DNA of 64,000 nt from contig NZ_JYJP01000003.1 in NCBI RefSeq assembly GCF_001012815.1, positions 1 through 64,000 of the forward strand. Direction: 5' to 3'. Positions 1 to 8,636 of this stretch are shown here, piece by piece. This DNA comes from Vibrio mexicanus (GTDB lineage: Bacteria > Pseudomonadota > Gammaproteobacteria > Enterobacterales > Vibrionaceae). How positions within the stretch are numbered: position 1 is the first letter of the stretch; each line of letters begins with the position of its first letter. Below the pieces are notes generated by a model that saw only the letters and a program-made list of their open reading frames with translations, was not told where the DNA came from and did no database searches. The position numbers and the translations under genes are program-made.

Positions 1-128
1 TTCATCGACTGGGTGTTTCTATGAACAATTGTTGCGACCATCAAAAGTAAAATAATGGGAATAGAAAACCCCATGAGTAGCTTGCGCCTCATGGTTAAGC
101 TATCAAACCAAGTTGTCATCCTTGCCAT
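1..128 (-). CDS. Membrane sensor or chemotaxis-type protein, N-terminal fragment
   Basis: The window edge cuts this minus-strand gene, and only its first 42 or so residues are visible. They comprise a short basic cytoplasmic start, then a hydrophobic segment (FSIPIILLLMVATIV) that should be a signal anchor, then the start of a periplasmic part. A short basic lead into one membrane helix is typical of methyl-accepting chemotaxis proteins and CHASE-type sensor kinases, but no diagnostic domain is visible, so the family is an inference. The start at 128 is chosen because GGAAGAG lies 8 bases upstream. The ATG three codons later has no usable ribosome site. Confidence 0.6.
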   Translation of the reverse strand, partial: MARMTTWFDSLTMRRKLLMGFSIPIILLLMVATIVHRNTQSM

Positions 129-238
129 TTATTCAGCTCTTCCTTTTCCTTATATACAGTAGGTAAAAGTATAGATGACGATTATAGATTTGAGTGCAAC
201 TTAATTTATAATAAACGCAGGCTTAGCTTAGGGTTTAG

Positions 239-970
239 CTAATCTTTTCGGCCGATTAAGAGCCCAACGTTTTGTTGTTTTAGGTGGAGTAATCGCGATT
301 TGAACACGCTTAAGTTACCAAATGCGTAAAAGGGGACATGCAGAATGGTTTTGAAGCCCGCTTCTATAAGCATGTCATGCCATGCACTTCGACTATTAAA
401 GCAGACCCCAACACCTGCGGTATTCGCGCCCATTTTACTGGTAATGGGGGCAAGGATCTTGGAAGAGGTGGATTGATAGATGAGAGAGCTCGGTAGGTTG
501 CGTACCACCATGCCTTCGTAAAAATTCTCGAAGATGATAACTAAGCCGCGCGCGTTCAATTGGTCGTGGGCTCGTGTTAAAGCACTTTGTTGAAGTTCAG
601 TCGTGGATTGGTAGGTATGGCTGACAAAGTGATGCAACACCCAATTGAACTGAATTATGTCAAAAGGCTGCTCACAACTTTCTTCCTGGAATAGAGCTTC
701 AATCAGATGTTTACGTGGATGGAGAACATTCTTACTTATTAGCGAACGTTCAGGCTCCAGTAAAGTGACTTCAGCTGTTGCGTACCTATTTAGAATTTTA
801 TCGGCATACAGGCCATTGCCTCCTCCTACATCGAGTAGGTGAAAAGGTAGATTAGTAGGAAAGAGCATATCGATGTGTTTGGTTAAGTTGTCGAACATGT
901 TTTGATCGATGTACTCGGTGTCAAACGAAGTTGTTTGATCTGTCCTGAGTTTACGTACGCTAACATCCAT
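239..970 (-). CDS. Class I SAM-dependent methyltransferase
   Basis: This 243-residue cytoplasmic protein has a clear Rossmann-type SAM-binding motif I (LLDVGGGNGLYADKIL, about residues 46-61). Motif II follows at the end of strand 2 (LLEPE), and later comes a hydrophobic strand with the aromatic pair WVLHHF, typical of small-molecule methyltransferases. The substrate cannot be told from the sequence. An AGGA sits just upstream of the ATG at 970. It reads away from the LPMO gene and shares no operon with it. About 270 bases upstream of the chemotaxis-like fragment there is no sign of a partner enzyme. Confidence 0.75.
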   Translation of the reverse strand: MDVSVRKLRTDQTTSFDTEYIDQNMFDNLTKHIDMLFPTNLPFHLLDVGGGNGLYADKILNRYATAEVTLLEPERSLISKNVLHPRKHLIEALFQEESCEQPFDIIQFNWVLHHFVSHTYQSTTELQQSALTRAHDQLNARGLVIIFENFYEGMVVRNLPSSLIYQSTSSKILAPITSKMGANTAGVGVCFNSRSAWHDMLIEAGFKTILHVPFYAFGNLSVFKSRLLHLKQQNVGLLIGRKD

Positions 971-1406
971 GAGTTGTTCCTCGCAGTGGCTGGATCTCCT
1001 TAACTAGCATGGTATGTGCCATAAATTATTATCAACAATTTCAGTTGGTTGTGTCTAAGCTACGGACGGTGTAGAAAATGTTCGCATAATGAGTTTCAAA
1101 ATGAAGGTATCTGCAATGATTATTGATAGATTTATTTTTTGGTGTTTATTCAAGCTAACAGAGATTCGCAATCTGTAATTTCGCTCTGAAAGCTTGTGCT
1201 ATGAGTTTGTGGATTCGGTATATGAAGTGACTCGAAAGACAATGTGGCACGCCATTTCAGCCGACAAAAATGTTGGGAAGCACATGGGATTATTACTAAT
1301 AAACTTCAAAATGTCGGAGCTAAATAACAATCATCTGTCTAGGTTTATTGGGCAATTATTCTAACGCTCAAAATATGAGCGATTTGTCAGTTAACCTTAA
1401 GGATGA
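971..1406. other. Intergenic region between divergent methyltransferase and LPMO genes
   Basis: This 436-base AT-rich stretch must hold the divergent promoters. I saw no gene. The only clear structure is a 6-bp stem with a 5-base loop at 1365-1381, about 18 bases before the LPMO ribosome binding site, where it could affect translation or mRNA stability. Confidence 0.4.
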
Positions 1407-2588
1407 ATGATGAAAAGCAAATCGATACTCCCTTTAATGGGCTTAGGGGCTGTAGCGGCGTTAAGTTCCCTCTGCGTTCAAGCGCATGGCTGGAACGAGT
1501 TCCCAAATGCTCGTCAAAATGTATGTTATGAAGATGGCGGTTTTTGGACAAATGAGATCCCAAATGCAGCCTGTCAGGCAGCTTACGATATGTCGGGTGC
1601 TTACCCGTTTGTACAGCGCAGTGAAGTGTCTGCGAACGTACCAAACTACCGTGATATGGCCCACGTGACGGCGATCGTTCCTGATGGTGAACTTTGTTCA
1701 GCAGGTGATTCGGCTAAAAAAGGCTTGAGCATTGCTTCGACTCAATGGCAGCGTACTCAAGTCACATTGGATGAGAACAATCAAATTGATTTCGTGTTTT
1801 TTGGCCAAGCGCCTCATAACCCATCTTACTGGGAGTTTTACCTGACCAAACCGGGCCATGATTTCACTCGGCCGCTAAAATGGTCTGACCTTGATCTTAT
1901 TGATACGGTTGGCGATGTCACTGTGGATGCAGATAAGCGCTACAGAATGAAAGTAACCTTCCCAGCAGACCGTAGCGGTGATGCGATTTTCTTCACGCGC
2001 TGGCAGCGAATCGATGTGGTGGGTGAAGGTTTTTACAACTGTAGTGATATTACACTAACCGCCAGTGGTGGAACAAACCCACCAACGGATCCGGGCAATC
2101 CAACCGATCCGGCAAACAATCTGACTTCTTTAGGTTATTTTGTTCCTCAAGGATTTGGCCCAATTGAAGCTGGCGATACTATTCGCTTTAGAACTTTCAA
2201 CGCAATAGGTACTGAAATTGTCGACCTTTCTTTACCAATTTCTGCAACGAACACCAGCACTTGGCCGGCGGAACTTGCCGACCAGTTTAATTCTCAGCAG
2301 ACTGGAGATTGGTACGTGGGTATTTGGCATGAAGCAATGAGCCATTACATGTTTGATACCAATAACATCTACGCCAACAAAGTGTTCGCACCAGATAACA
2401 CCTTTAGCTATGCATTGTCGTTAATCAAAGCCGACACACCACCTGTCGACCCAGTAAATTTATGGAAGAGTGACGCGACTTACAATACCGGCGATGTAGT
2501 GACGCACAACGGCCGTGAGTGGACCGCGCAGTGGTGGACATCTGGCGAGGAGCCAGGAACCACAGGTGAGTGGGGCGTTTGGCGTTAA
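1407..2588 (+). CDS. Chitin-active lytic polysaccharide monooxygenase (AA10) with CBM5/12
   Basis: This secreted copper enzyme of 393 residues should cleave crystalline chitin oxidatively, leaving C1-oxidised (aldonic acid) ends. A signal peptide ends at VQA, so the mature protein starts with His27, the first ligand of the copper histidine brace. The second brace histidine is His137 in the AA10 signature APHNPSYWEFYLTK. After the catalytic domain (about 27-205) comes a Pro/Thr linker, a middle beta-rich domain of unknown role, and a C-terminal CBM5/12 chitin-binding module (about 350-393, with aromatic pair WW and the end WGVW). AAGGA precedes tandem ATGs at 1407 and 1410; the first is used here. 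It is shorter than GbpA (about 485 residues) and has a different domain layout. A terminator follows, so it is probably monocistronic. The aldonic product links it to the 22.6-33.9 kb island. Confidence 0.9.
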   Translation: MMKSKSILPLMGLGAVAALSSLCVQAHGWNEFPNARQNVCYEDGGFWTNEIPNAACQAAYDMSGAYPFVQRSEVSANVPNYRDMAHVTAIVPDGELCSAGDSAKKGLSIASTQWQRTQVTLDENNQIDFVFFGQAPHNPSYWEFYLTKPGHDFTRPLKWSDLDLIDTVGDVTVDADKRYRMKVTFPADRSGDAIFFTRWQRIDVVGEGFYNCSDITLTASGGTNPPTDPGNPTDPANNLTSLGYFVPQGFGPIEAGDTIRFRTFNAIGTEIVDLSLPISATNTSTWPAELADQFNSQQTGDWYVGIWHEAMSHYMFDTNNIYANKVFAPDNTFSYALSLIKADTPPVDPVNLWKSDATYNTGDVVTHNGREWTAQWWTSGEEPGTTGEWGVWR

Positions 2589-2644
2589 TCGCTGTTCAGT
2601 AATCCATTGTTTAGATAGAACGCTTCGGCTTTTATAATCATTAA

Positions 2645-2670
2645 GCCTCTCGAACATCGAGAGGCCTTTT
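2645..2670 (+). terminator. Rho-independent terminator after LPMO gene
   Basis: An 8-bp perfect stem (GCCTCTCG / CGAGAGGC) with a 5-base loop is followed by CTTTT. It lies between the converging LPMO and GlxA-type genes. Confidence 0.8.
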
Positions 2671-2693
2671 CAAGTTTGCAAGTTAGCCGAACC

Positions 2694-3604
2694 TTATTGC
2701 TGACGGGCCCGAAATGCCGAAGGTGTGAGTCCCGTTTCTTTGCGAAATGTTCGATTAAAGTTACTGACATCCATGTAGCCGAGTTCATAGGCAACTTTCT
2801 CCACTGACATTGTCGGTAGGGCTAATAGGGTTCTTGCTCGTTCTATCTTGGTTAAGGTGAGGTATTGCTTAGGTGATAAGCCAGTCGTTGCAACAAACTT
2901 TCGGTGTAGTGAACGCTCACTTATGTGGCAATGCTCAGCAAGTTCTTTTACTGAGATAGTCACTTTTTCTTCGCATAGCTTTTGGGCGTCCAAAATCAGT
3001 GCATCTCCGTGAGATAGGTTTGGAGCAAAGCGTTCATAGTAAGCTTGTAGTCTCCCGTTGAGATCCAGTAGAGAGAAGTCTGCAACTTGCTTTGCAAGGT
3101 CGTAGCCTGCACAGCGAGCAATCATATGAAGTGCGAGATCTTGATAAGCAAACAACCCCGCAGCCGTAACGATATTACCTTGGTCGACAACGATATCTCG
3201 CTTTTCGACCATCTCAATCTCGGGGTACCGCTTAGCCAATGCATCGCAAAGTTTCCAGTGAGTGGTTGCAACTTTGTCGTTTAAAAGCTTTGCACTGCCT
3301 AACCAGAAAACGCCAGCACATGACGCGGCAATAATGGCGTTGAGTTGAGATTGTTTATGAAGCCAGTCGGTTAACTCATTTTGTTCAAAGTTTGGTAACG
3401 GATCGGCACTGCAGGGGGGAGGAAGATAAGTCGCTGGTGGTGAGCCCTGTCATCCTGAAATGAATCTAACGATTTGACGCAGAGATGCTCCACCTTAAAG
3501 ATGGGCTCTGGTGAGAAACGGTTCGCGATACCGAAAAGGTCCTCGATACCATAAATTGCAGCGCGCATTGCATCTTGATATTCCACAACGGTCACTGTCC
3601 ACAT
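2694..3604 (-). pseudogene. GlxA-type AraC family regulator, frameshifted
   Basis: This is a transcriptional regulator with an N-terminal DJ-1/PfpI-like domain and a C-terminal AraC double helix-turn-helix (ELAEHCHISERSLHRKF and the second helix ELGYMDVSNFNRTF). The two halves lie in different frames. The N-terminal frame ends in a stop just after the run of six G (plus strand 3414-3419). The second frame is open from there and carries the conserved GlxA stretch AASCAGVFWLGSAKLL. One extra base in the run would give a continuous 303-residue protein, close to the family size. I chose the ATG at 3604 because AGGGGGAAG precedes it; the ATG at 3640 has no ribosome site. The gene is divergent from the isochorismatase gene, the usual pairing of such regulators with their target. 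The frameshift may be a sequencing error. Confidence 0.8.
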
Positions 3605-3650
3605 GCTTCCCCCTAAAGACTCACCAAGTAAGTCATCCATTCTGTCTTAA

Positions 3651-3680
3651 AATGACCAAAATAAGTCTAATACGGTCATT
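3651..3680. promoter_or_regulatory. Inverted repeat, candidate operator
   Basis: AATGACC and GGTCATT are separated by 16 bases in the 134-base gap between the divergent GlxA-type regulator and the isochorismatase gene. Position and symmetry suggest the regulator's own binding site. This is inference only. Confidence 0.4.
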
Positions 3681-3738
3681 AGTGAAAGGCAACGTTATTT
3701 GTAGACTGTCTTTAACGTCATAAACAGGGAAAGACACC

Positions 3739-4287
3739 ATGAATAGTAAAACTGCTTTAGTTCTTATCGACATTCAAAATGATTACTTTGAGGGTGGAAA
3801 ACTACCGCTTGAACACCCACTTGCAGCGGCGAATAACGCGCGACAATTGTTAGATAGTTTCAGACAAACTGGACAACTTGTTATTCATATTGAACACGAC
3901 AATGTGGACGAATCACGACCATTTCTGCTTCGCGGTACCCGAGGGCAACAAGTTCATGAATCTGTTGCTGCACGAAGTGATGAAATTGTGATTAAAAAAC
4001 AGTTCCCAAGTGCATTCTGGCAAACCAATTTGCAGGACGTACTTGAGGAACACGGTATACAGAATTTAGTCATTGCCGGCATGATGACCCACATGTGTGT
4101 AAGCACAACGACAAGAGCGGCAATGGAAAGAGGCTACATGGCAACCGTAATTACCGATGCTTGTGCGACGCGCGATTTGGAGATCCAAGGAGAGGTGCTG
4201 CCTGCGCAAACTGTTCATAAATCCGCTTTGGCTGAAGTTCAAATGCTGGCCAACTTGGCTACGACAGAGCAATATTTAAACGCTTAA
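3739..4287 (+). CDS. Isochorismatase-family cysteine hydrolase
   Basis: This 182-residue cytoplasmic hydrolase of the isochorismatase/nicotinamidase superfamily shows the catalytic triad: Asp11 in LVLIDIQNDYF, a lysine at 86 or 87 before SAF, and Cys120 in MMTHMCVSTT. The family hydrolyses amide or ether bonds in small molecules such as isochorismate, nicotinamide or N-carbamoyl compounds; the substrate here is not evident. No siderophore genes are nearby, which argues against a true isochorismatase. It follows an AGGGAAAG ribosome site and lies divergent from the GlxA-type regulator, which probably controls it. A strong hairpin closes the transcript. Confidence 0.85.
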   Translation: MNSKTALVLIDIQNDYFEGGKLPLEHPLAAANNARQLLDSFRQTGQLVIHIEHDNVDESRPFLLRGTRGQQVHESVAARSDEIVIKKQFPSAFWQTNLQDVLEEHGIQNLVIAGMMTHMCVSTTTRAAMERGYMATVITDACATRDLEIQGEVLPAQTVHKSALAEVQMLANLATTEQYLNA

Positions 4288-4294
4288 GCGATAC

Positions 4295-4328
4295 AATAGA
4301 GCCAGTCCTACATAGGACTGGCTCTATT
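4295..4328. terminator. Hairpin between convergent genes
   Basis: A perfect 16-bp inverted repeat with a 2-base loop lies between the isochorismatase gene and the converging protease gene. Only short T tracts flank it, so it could act weakly in both directions. Confidence 0.6.
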
Positions 4329-4392
4329 GGTGTCTATAATTTGAGTAAAGCGTCGCTGAGTTTACAGACGCTTTACTTTCTTGTTACTTAAA

Positions 4393-6063
4393 CTACTGAC
4401 ACTGCCCAATCGACTTCCATACTTCCCATTGCCCTGAGAAATCAGCTGGGCTGTCGCCTTGCGTCCACCATTTGGCTTCGTATTGAATACCAAGATGCTG
4501 AACTTGATCCCCACCCAAATACACCTGATTCGCTTGCCAGGTCGCAACACCATTACAACCCGTTGAAGGGGAATACTGAACGGAAACAACCTGAGTAGCG
4601 GTATCGGACAGGCCAGAGTCGTCCGTCACTGTTAGGCTAAGGGTATATTGACCTGCTGCGCCATAGCTATGACTGCCACTGATACTCTCGCTGGTTGAAC
4701 CGTCGCCAAGCTTCCAGCTGTATGTGGAGATTTGGCCGTCACTGTCGTAAGAGCGACTAGCATTGAAAGAGCACGATAGCTGTGAACATTGAACATCGAT
4801 ATTGGCGACAGGCGCTTGCTGCTGACTTCCGCCACCACTGCTTGAGCCGACATTACTGTTGGGTACGCCTGCTGGGAAGTACTGCGAAATAGATGGCCAG
4901 ATTTTGCTGATATGAGCGCCTTTGTTATAGCAACCACCTAAGTGGTGTAGCGCGATAACGTTGTTACTGCTTGCCGCTAGTACCGGAGATCCCGATGACC
5001 CGCCTTCGGTATCACACAAATAGCCTGCATCGGTATTGGCGCCGTGGCCATTGGTGATTGGCGCATCGACGATACAACGTGTACCTTGATAGTCAGTTTC
5101 AACGCCAAGCTCTTTTAAGCGGCCTCCAGGGTGCTGTGGAATATAGATCGTTTCCGATTGATTTGGGATGCGAGGGTCAAGGCCGAGATAGCCAAAGGAC
5201 TCGATGGCGGCATAGTTGCTTACGGTGAATAAACTGTAGTCGAGTGTGTAGCCCGTCTCTAGTAGTTGATTGGCTTGTACTTTGGTGGTGGTGGCTCGGC
5301 TGCCGCCACAGCTGGCCAGCTGGTAGTTGAACCAAACCTCAGTGTTGGCCGCTTCAGCGGCGGTTTCGATACAGTGGTTGTTGGTCATTAATAGGTTGTC
5401 TGGACCTACTCGCCACGCGGTACATAAGCTTCGACCATCAATGAGCAGCCTTGCGACTGGTTTACTGTGTTGATACTCGGTCGAATGCGAATCGGCGTAG
5501 CAGACGGCTGCTCGTTTGTTATCGCTCCCACAGATGGACTCTTCCCCATTGGAGTTCGCGTTAACGATTTGCTCGATTTGTTCGTTAGGTAAACCCACCT
5601 GAATGGAATCAATGACAACGTTGGCATTAGCGCTGTTGCCAAGTAGGCGTACTTCAACCGCGTCTCCGGTCACTGACATGGCGGAAAAGCTTGTCGTGCC
5701 ATTGTCACCTGCGGCGGTATCGATAGTTTTGGGTGTGTTCAACTCGTCGCGATAATGGAAGATCTCACTGCGATCAGGGTTAGCAATCTCTAATGTTGCT
5801 CCATCTGGCAAGCTCAGTTCGGCAATATGAACTTTGATAAAACTGGCGCCAGGCTCGGAAAAGATGATGAGATTCGCCGGAGCACTTTCAGTGAAAAGGG
5901 CGGAACCTAGTTGAGTGTTGACGGTGACAGTTGTCGAAATATCGGGGAGTTCAGTTTGACCATTGTAGAGTGCAAAAGATGAGTGGCTGTAGCCTGAAGA
6001 AAGTAGTAGGACAGCAGTAATGAGGCCCAACTTGGCCTTACGACGGTGAACAATTCTAGCCAT
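4393..6063 (-). CDS. Secreted trypsin-like serine protease with PKD and chitin-binding domains
   Basis: This is a 556-residue exported protease. A basic start and hydrophobic core (about 11-31) form the signal peptide. A propeptide-like beta domain occupies about 35-160. The S1 protease core follows with His230 (TNNHC), Asp275 (LDYSLF) and Ser357 (EGGSSGSPV), and cysteines throughout suggest disulfides. A Gly/Ser/Gln linker leads to a PKD domain (about 418-498, DSDGQISTYSWKLGDG) and a C-terminal CBM5/12 module (about 507-552, with KWW and the end WEVW). The layout resembles lysyl-endopeptidase-like secreted proteases; specificity is not clear. The chitin-binding module suggests it acts on protein in chitinous matter such as crustacean shell. 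No operon partner is visible. Confidence 0.88.
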   Translation of the reverse strand: MARIVHRRKAKLGLITAVLLLSSGYSHSSFALYNGQTELPDISTTVTVNTQLGSALFTESAPANLIIFSEPGASFIKVHIAELSLPDGATLEIANPDRSEIFHYRDELNTPKTIDTAAGDNGTTSFSAMSVTGDAVEVRLLGNSANANVVIDSIQVGLPNEQIEQIVNANSNGEESICGSDNKRAAVCYADSHSTEYQHSKPVARLLIDGRSLCTAWRVGPDNLLMTNNHCIETAAEAANTEVWFNYQLASCGGSRATTTKVQANQLLETGYTLDYSLFTVSNYAAIESFGYLGLDPRIPNQSETIYIPQHPGGRLKELGVETDYQGTRCIVDAPITNGHGANTDAGYLCDTEGGSSGSPVLAASSNNVIALHHLGGCYNKGAHISKIWPSISQYFPAGVPNSNVGSSSGGGSQQQAPVANIDVQCSQLSCSFNASRSYDSDGQISTYSWKLGDGSTSESISGSHSYGAAGQYTLSLTVTDDSGLSDTATQVVSVQYSPSTGCNGVATWQANQVYLGGDQVQHLGIQYEAKWWTQGDSPADFSGQWEVWKSIGQCQ

Positions 6064-6392
6064 TGTTATTCCTTTAAATATGATTGATTAACACGACGTT
6101 GTGTTACTTATTCACAGTAGTTTGGCCAGTTTGTTGAGTTGGATTATTTCAATTTCTTTACAGCGAGATTCGACGAGGTTCTATTTGATAAGTAACTGAT
6201 ATGTTTGTTTTACTCTAGCCTGACCTCTATGTAGCAGAGAATAAGTGCGCTGCGCTTTCTTTCTGCGAGAATGAATGGCTATAACTGTTGCAAGGCATGA
6301 TTACCTTATGAAATGAGCAATGATGCTTCGGCTTAGATTAAAGTGGTATTGGGTGATTTCCACATTTTCAAAGCACTGACTCCAACATTGTT
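6064..6392. other. Intergenic region upstream of protease gene
   Basis: This stretch of 329 bases contains the protease promoter and the 3' end of the HDAC-family transcript. I saw no gene, strong terminator or clear operator. Confidence 0.3.
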
Positions 6393-7319
6393 TTAGCGTG
6401 GTTTGTACGTATCAATTGCTGCGTTAAGCAGTTGCAAATGAACGGGTACAAGGTCATGGTGATTGCTCCGATAGCCGCCGCCAACAACACATCCAATTGG
6501 AATTCTTTTGTTTGTGGCAAGCTCGAACATCTTACAATCTCTCTCATATAGAGCTTGGGTAGAGACATTAAAAAAGCCAAGCTCGTCATCTACATGGATA
6601 TCGACCCCTGCGTCGTAGATGATGAGATCGGGCTGGTGGAAGTTGATGGCCATTTCAACCACGTCAGCAAAATGGGAAAGAAATTCTTCATCGCCAGTCT
6701 CTTTAGCAAGGCCAATATCGTAATCAGAGCCAGGCTTTCTTGCAGGGAAGTTTTTTTCACAATGAAATGAGACGGTAACGATGTCGGGGTTATCTGCACA
6801 AAGAGTTGCTGTGCCATCACCGTGGTGGACATCGCTGTCGACAATCAACACCTTATCAACTTGCTCATGTGTGAGCGCGTGATTTGCGGCGATCACAAGG
6901 TCATTAAATAGGCAGAAACCGCTGCCATAATCTCGATGGGCATGATGATAACCACCACTTAAATGAATGGCGATACCGTGCTCGACTGCCAGCTCTGCGG
7001 TTAATAGTGTGCCTGCCGAAGAAGTGAGCGTGCGCTGAATGAGAGTGTCGCTCCAAGGAAAGCCAATGCGACGCATTTTGGCAGCAGGTAAGGAGCCTGT
7101 AACCAAGCTGTCCACGTAATCTTCGCAATGTGTTTGTTTTACTTGCTCAACCGACAGGGGCTCCGGCTGGTGAAAAACAAAGTGTTTCGCCCACTCTTTA
7201 TCCGTGGCTTGAAGTCGGGTGATTTCTTCAAACAGTAAACGATACTTATTGATGGGATAGCGGTGTTCTTTTGGCAGCGGCAATTGCGAATAACAAGGGT
7301 GATAAACAAGCGGGATCAT
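6393..7319 (-). CDS. Histone-deacetylase-family (acetylpolyamine-type) amidohydrolase
   Basis: This protein of 308 residues belongs to the zinc-dependent HDAC/acetoin-utilisation superfamily. Visible hallmarks are the paired histidines in GGYHHAH, the zinc-binding DSDVHHGDGTA, and the second metal Asp in YDAGVDIHVDD near the C-terminus. Bacterial members deacetylate polyamines, other small amines or lysines; the substrate is unknown here. No signal peptide is present, so it is cytoplasmic. The ATG at 7319 is preferred over an upstream TTG, though its ribosome site is weak. A Fur-like box lies about 70 bases upstream, in the shared divergent promoter region. Confidence 0.82.
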   Translation of the reverse strand: MIPLVYHPCYSQLPLPKEHRYPINKYRLLFEEITRLQATDKEWAKHFVFHQPEPLSVEQVKQTHCEDYVDSLVTGSLPAAKMRRIGFPWSDTLIQRTLTSSAGTLLTAELAVEHGIAIHLSGGYHHAHRDYGSGFCLFNDLVIAANHALTHEQVDKVLIVDSDVHHGDGTATLCADNPDIVTVSFHCEKNFPARKPGSDYDIGLAKETGDEEFLSHFADVVEMAINFHQPDLIIYDAGVDIHVDDELGFFNVSTQALYERDCKMFELATNKRIPIGCVVGGGYRSNHHDLVPVHLQLLNAAIDTYKPR

Positions 7320-7386
7320 AATGAGTACAAGTAACAAGCAGTGAACGCTATGTTATCAACTTGCTTAATCAATGCAAAAGATATTA

Positions 7387-7401
7387 TGATAATAATTATC
7401 A
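7387..7401. promoter_or_regulatory. Fur box (7-1-7 palindrome)
   Basis: TGATAATAATTATCA is a perfect 7-1-7 inverted repeat and matches the classic Fur box half-site TGATAAT. It lies 22 bases before the small membrane protein start and 67 bases before the HDAC-family start, so either or both could be iron-repressed. The match is visible; regulation is inferred. Confidence 0.7.
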
Positions 7402-7423
7402 ATTGCATTTTAAATTTTACTAT

Positions 7424-7546
7424 ATGAATAACATTAAGGTTATGTTGATTTTAGGCGTCATAGCGGGCTCGCTCGGCGCAATTACCTTGTTCTCCGCACT
7501 TATGTTTGCTTCTTGGTGGATGCTCGATTTTGTTAATAGTGCCTAG
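7424..7546 (+). CDS. Small single-span membrane protein downstream of Fur box
   Basis: The predicted peptide is 40 residues with one long hydrophobic segment (about residues 6-35) and no recognised family. The ATG at 7424 is preferred because the Fur box overlaps the region where transcription should start, which excludes the longer reading from 7361. No strong Shine-Dalgarno sequence precedes it, which lowers confidence. It sits between the HDAC-family gene and a converging LysR gene. Small iron-repressed membrane proteins exist in gamma-proteobacteria, but no known one is recognised here. Confidence 0.45.
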   Translation: MNNIKVMLILGVIAGSLGAITLFSALMFASWWMLDFVNSA

Positions 7547-7576
7547 AAATAGGTTCTTTATGGCGCAGAGAACAGG

Positions 7577-8467
7577 TCATTCGCTCTTAAACGCCGCGAT
7601 AATTTTCTTTTCAATGAATTGAATGACAACACCCTTGGCCGCTTTGGCTTGCGAAAAGAGTACGTAACCGATGCGTCCCTCTTGAGAGGCAAAGCTTAGG
7701 TTGAGTTTATGGTATGAGTTAGCATCGGCGTGTCTGCTCATCATGTCGCAGGATAGGGCCGTCCATCCACCATGTTTCAGAGTTTCCAGCAACAAATCGA
7801 CATTGCTAATCGTTGCGATATCACTGGAAAAACGCAGCTGGTCTCCAAACGGAATTTCTCCGAGATCTTCTAGGAGATACTGTTTATGTTTGATGAGTGT
7901 TTCTAACTCGACAGATTGAGTTTTCGCAAGTGGGCTGCTTTGATGGCAATAAAGAGCGAACTTATGATATCCCAAATTCACAAAGTGAATTCCACTATTG
8001 GGTTTGTTATTGCCTTTGTTGAACGTGATTGCAAGGTCACAGTCTCGATTCTCGATCGCTTGTAATGATGCTTCCCGCCCTCGGTGTAACCAGTTTAACT
8101 TGGTGAATGGGTACTGTTCTGACGTGAGAGCATTAATCTTAGCAAGAACTGCTGGAGAGATGCTGTTGTCGTAGCAGATGGTGATTTCGACCTCTTCTTG
8201 GTTGGCGATGCTGTCACTTTGGCTCTCGAATAGTTGGCTTTGGTAGATGATGTGTTTAGCTTGAACAAACAGGTCGTTGGCTTCTTGAGTTGGGGTTGGG
8301 AGCTTCTTACTTCGGTCAAAAAGCGTGACACCTAGATCAATCTCTAGATTGCCAACATGCTGATGGACGGTGGCACGGTCTTTTCGTAACTGTCTCGCGG
8401 CGCTACTGAAAGAGCCTTTTTCGACAACTGCAACGAAAGCTTCCAACTGTTCAAGCGTAAATCTCAT
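7577..8467 (-). CDS. LysR family transcriptional regulator
   Basis: This 296-residue protein has an N-terminal winged helix-turn-helix (LEAFVAVVEKGSFSSAARQL, then RATVHQHVGNLE) and a periplasmic-binding-protein-like effector domain. The first helix-turn-helix strongly fits LysR, although the usual 'S..S..I..LE' recognition segment reads T-V-H-Q-H-V-G-N-L-E. The ATG at 8467 gives the standard LysR N-terminus; an upstream TTG adds only five residues. It is divergent from the choloylglycine-hydrolase-family gene (8637), its most likely target. The co-inducer is unknown. Confidence 0.85.
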   Translation of the reverse strand: MRFTLEQLEAFVAVVEKGSFSSAARQLRKDRATVHQHVGNLEIDLGVTLFDRSKKLPTPTQEANDLFVQAKHIIYQSQLFESQSDSIANQEEVEITICYDNSISPAVLAKINALTSEQYPFTKLNWLHRGREASLQAIENRDCDLAITFNKGNNKPNSGIHFVNLGYHKFALYCHQSSPLAKTQSVELETLIKHKQYLLEDLGEIPFGDQLRFSSDIATISNVDLLLETLKHGGWTALSCDMMSRHADANSYHKLNLSFASQEGRIGYVLFSQAKAAKGVVIQFIEKKIIAAFKSE

Positions 8468-8636
8468 ACTTCTACTGCCCAATAATGCGGTGAGTTTTAG
8501 AGTGCGAAAAACATACTATCGTTCCCATTAAACGGTGTCACCTCATTGTTGTTAAGCGTTGCCCAACGTTACTGAGATTACGCATCACACAATGTTTTAT
8601 AAAGTAACTGCAAATCATGACAACAAAGGTATCGAC

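Noticed and set aside
1387..1668. Three frames overlapping the LPMO start on both strands
   Set aside because: They are shadows of the AA10 coding sequence, which has clear motifs and a ribosome site.
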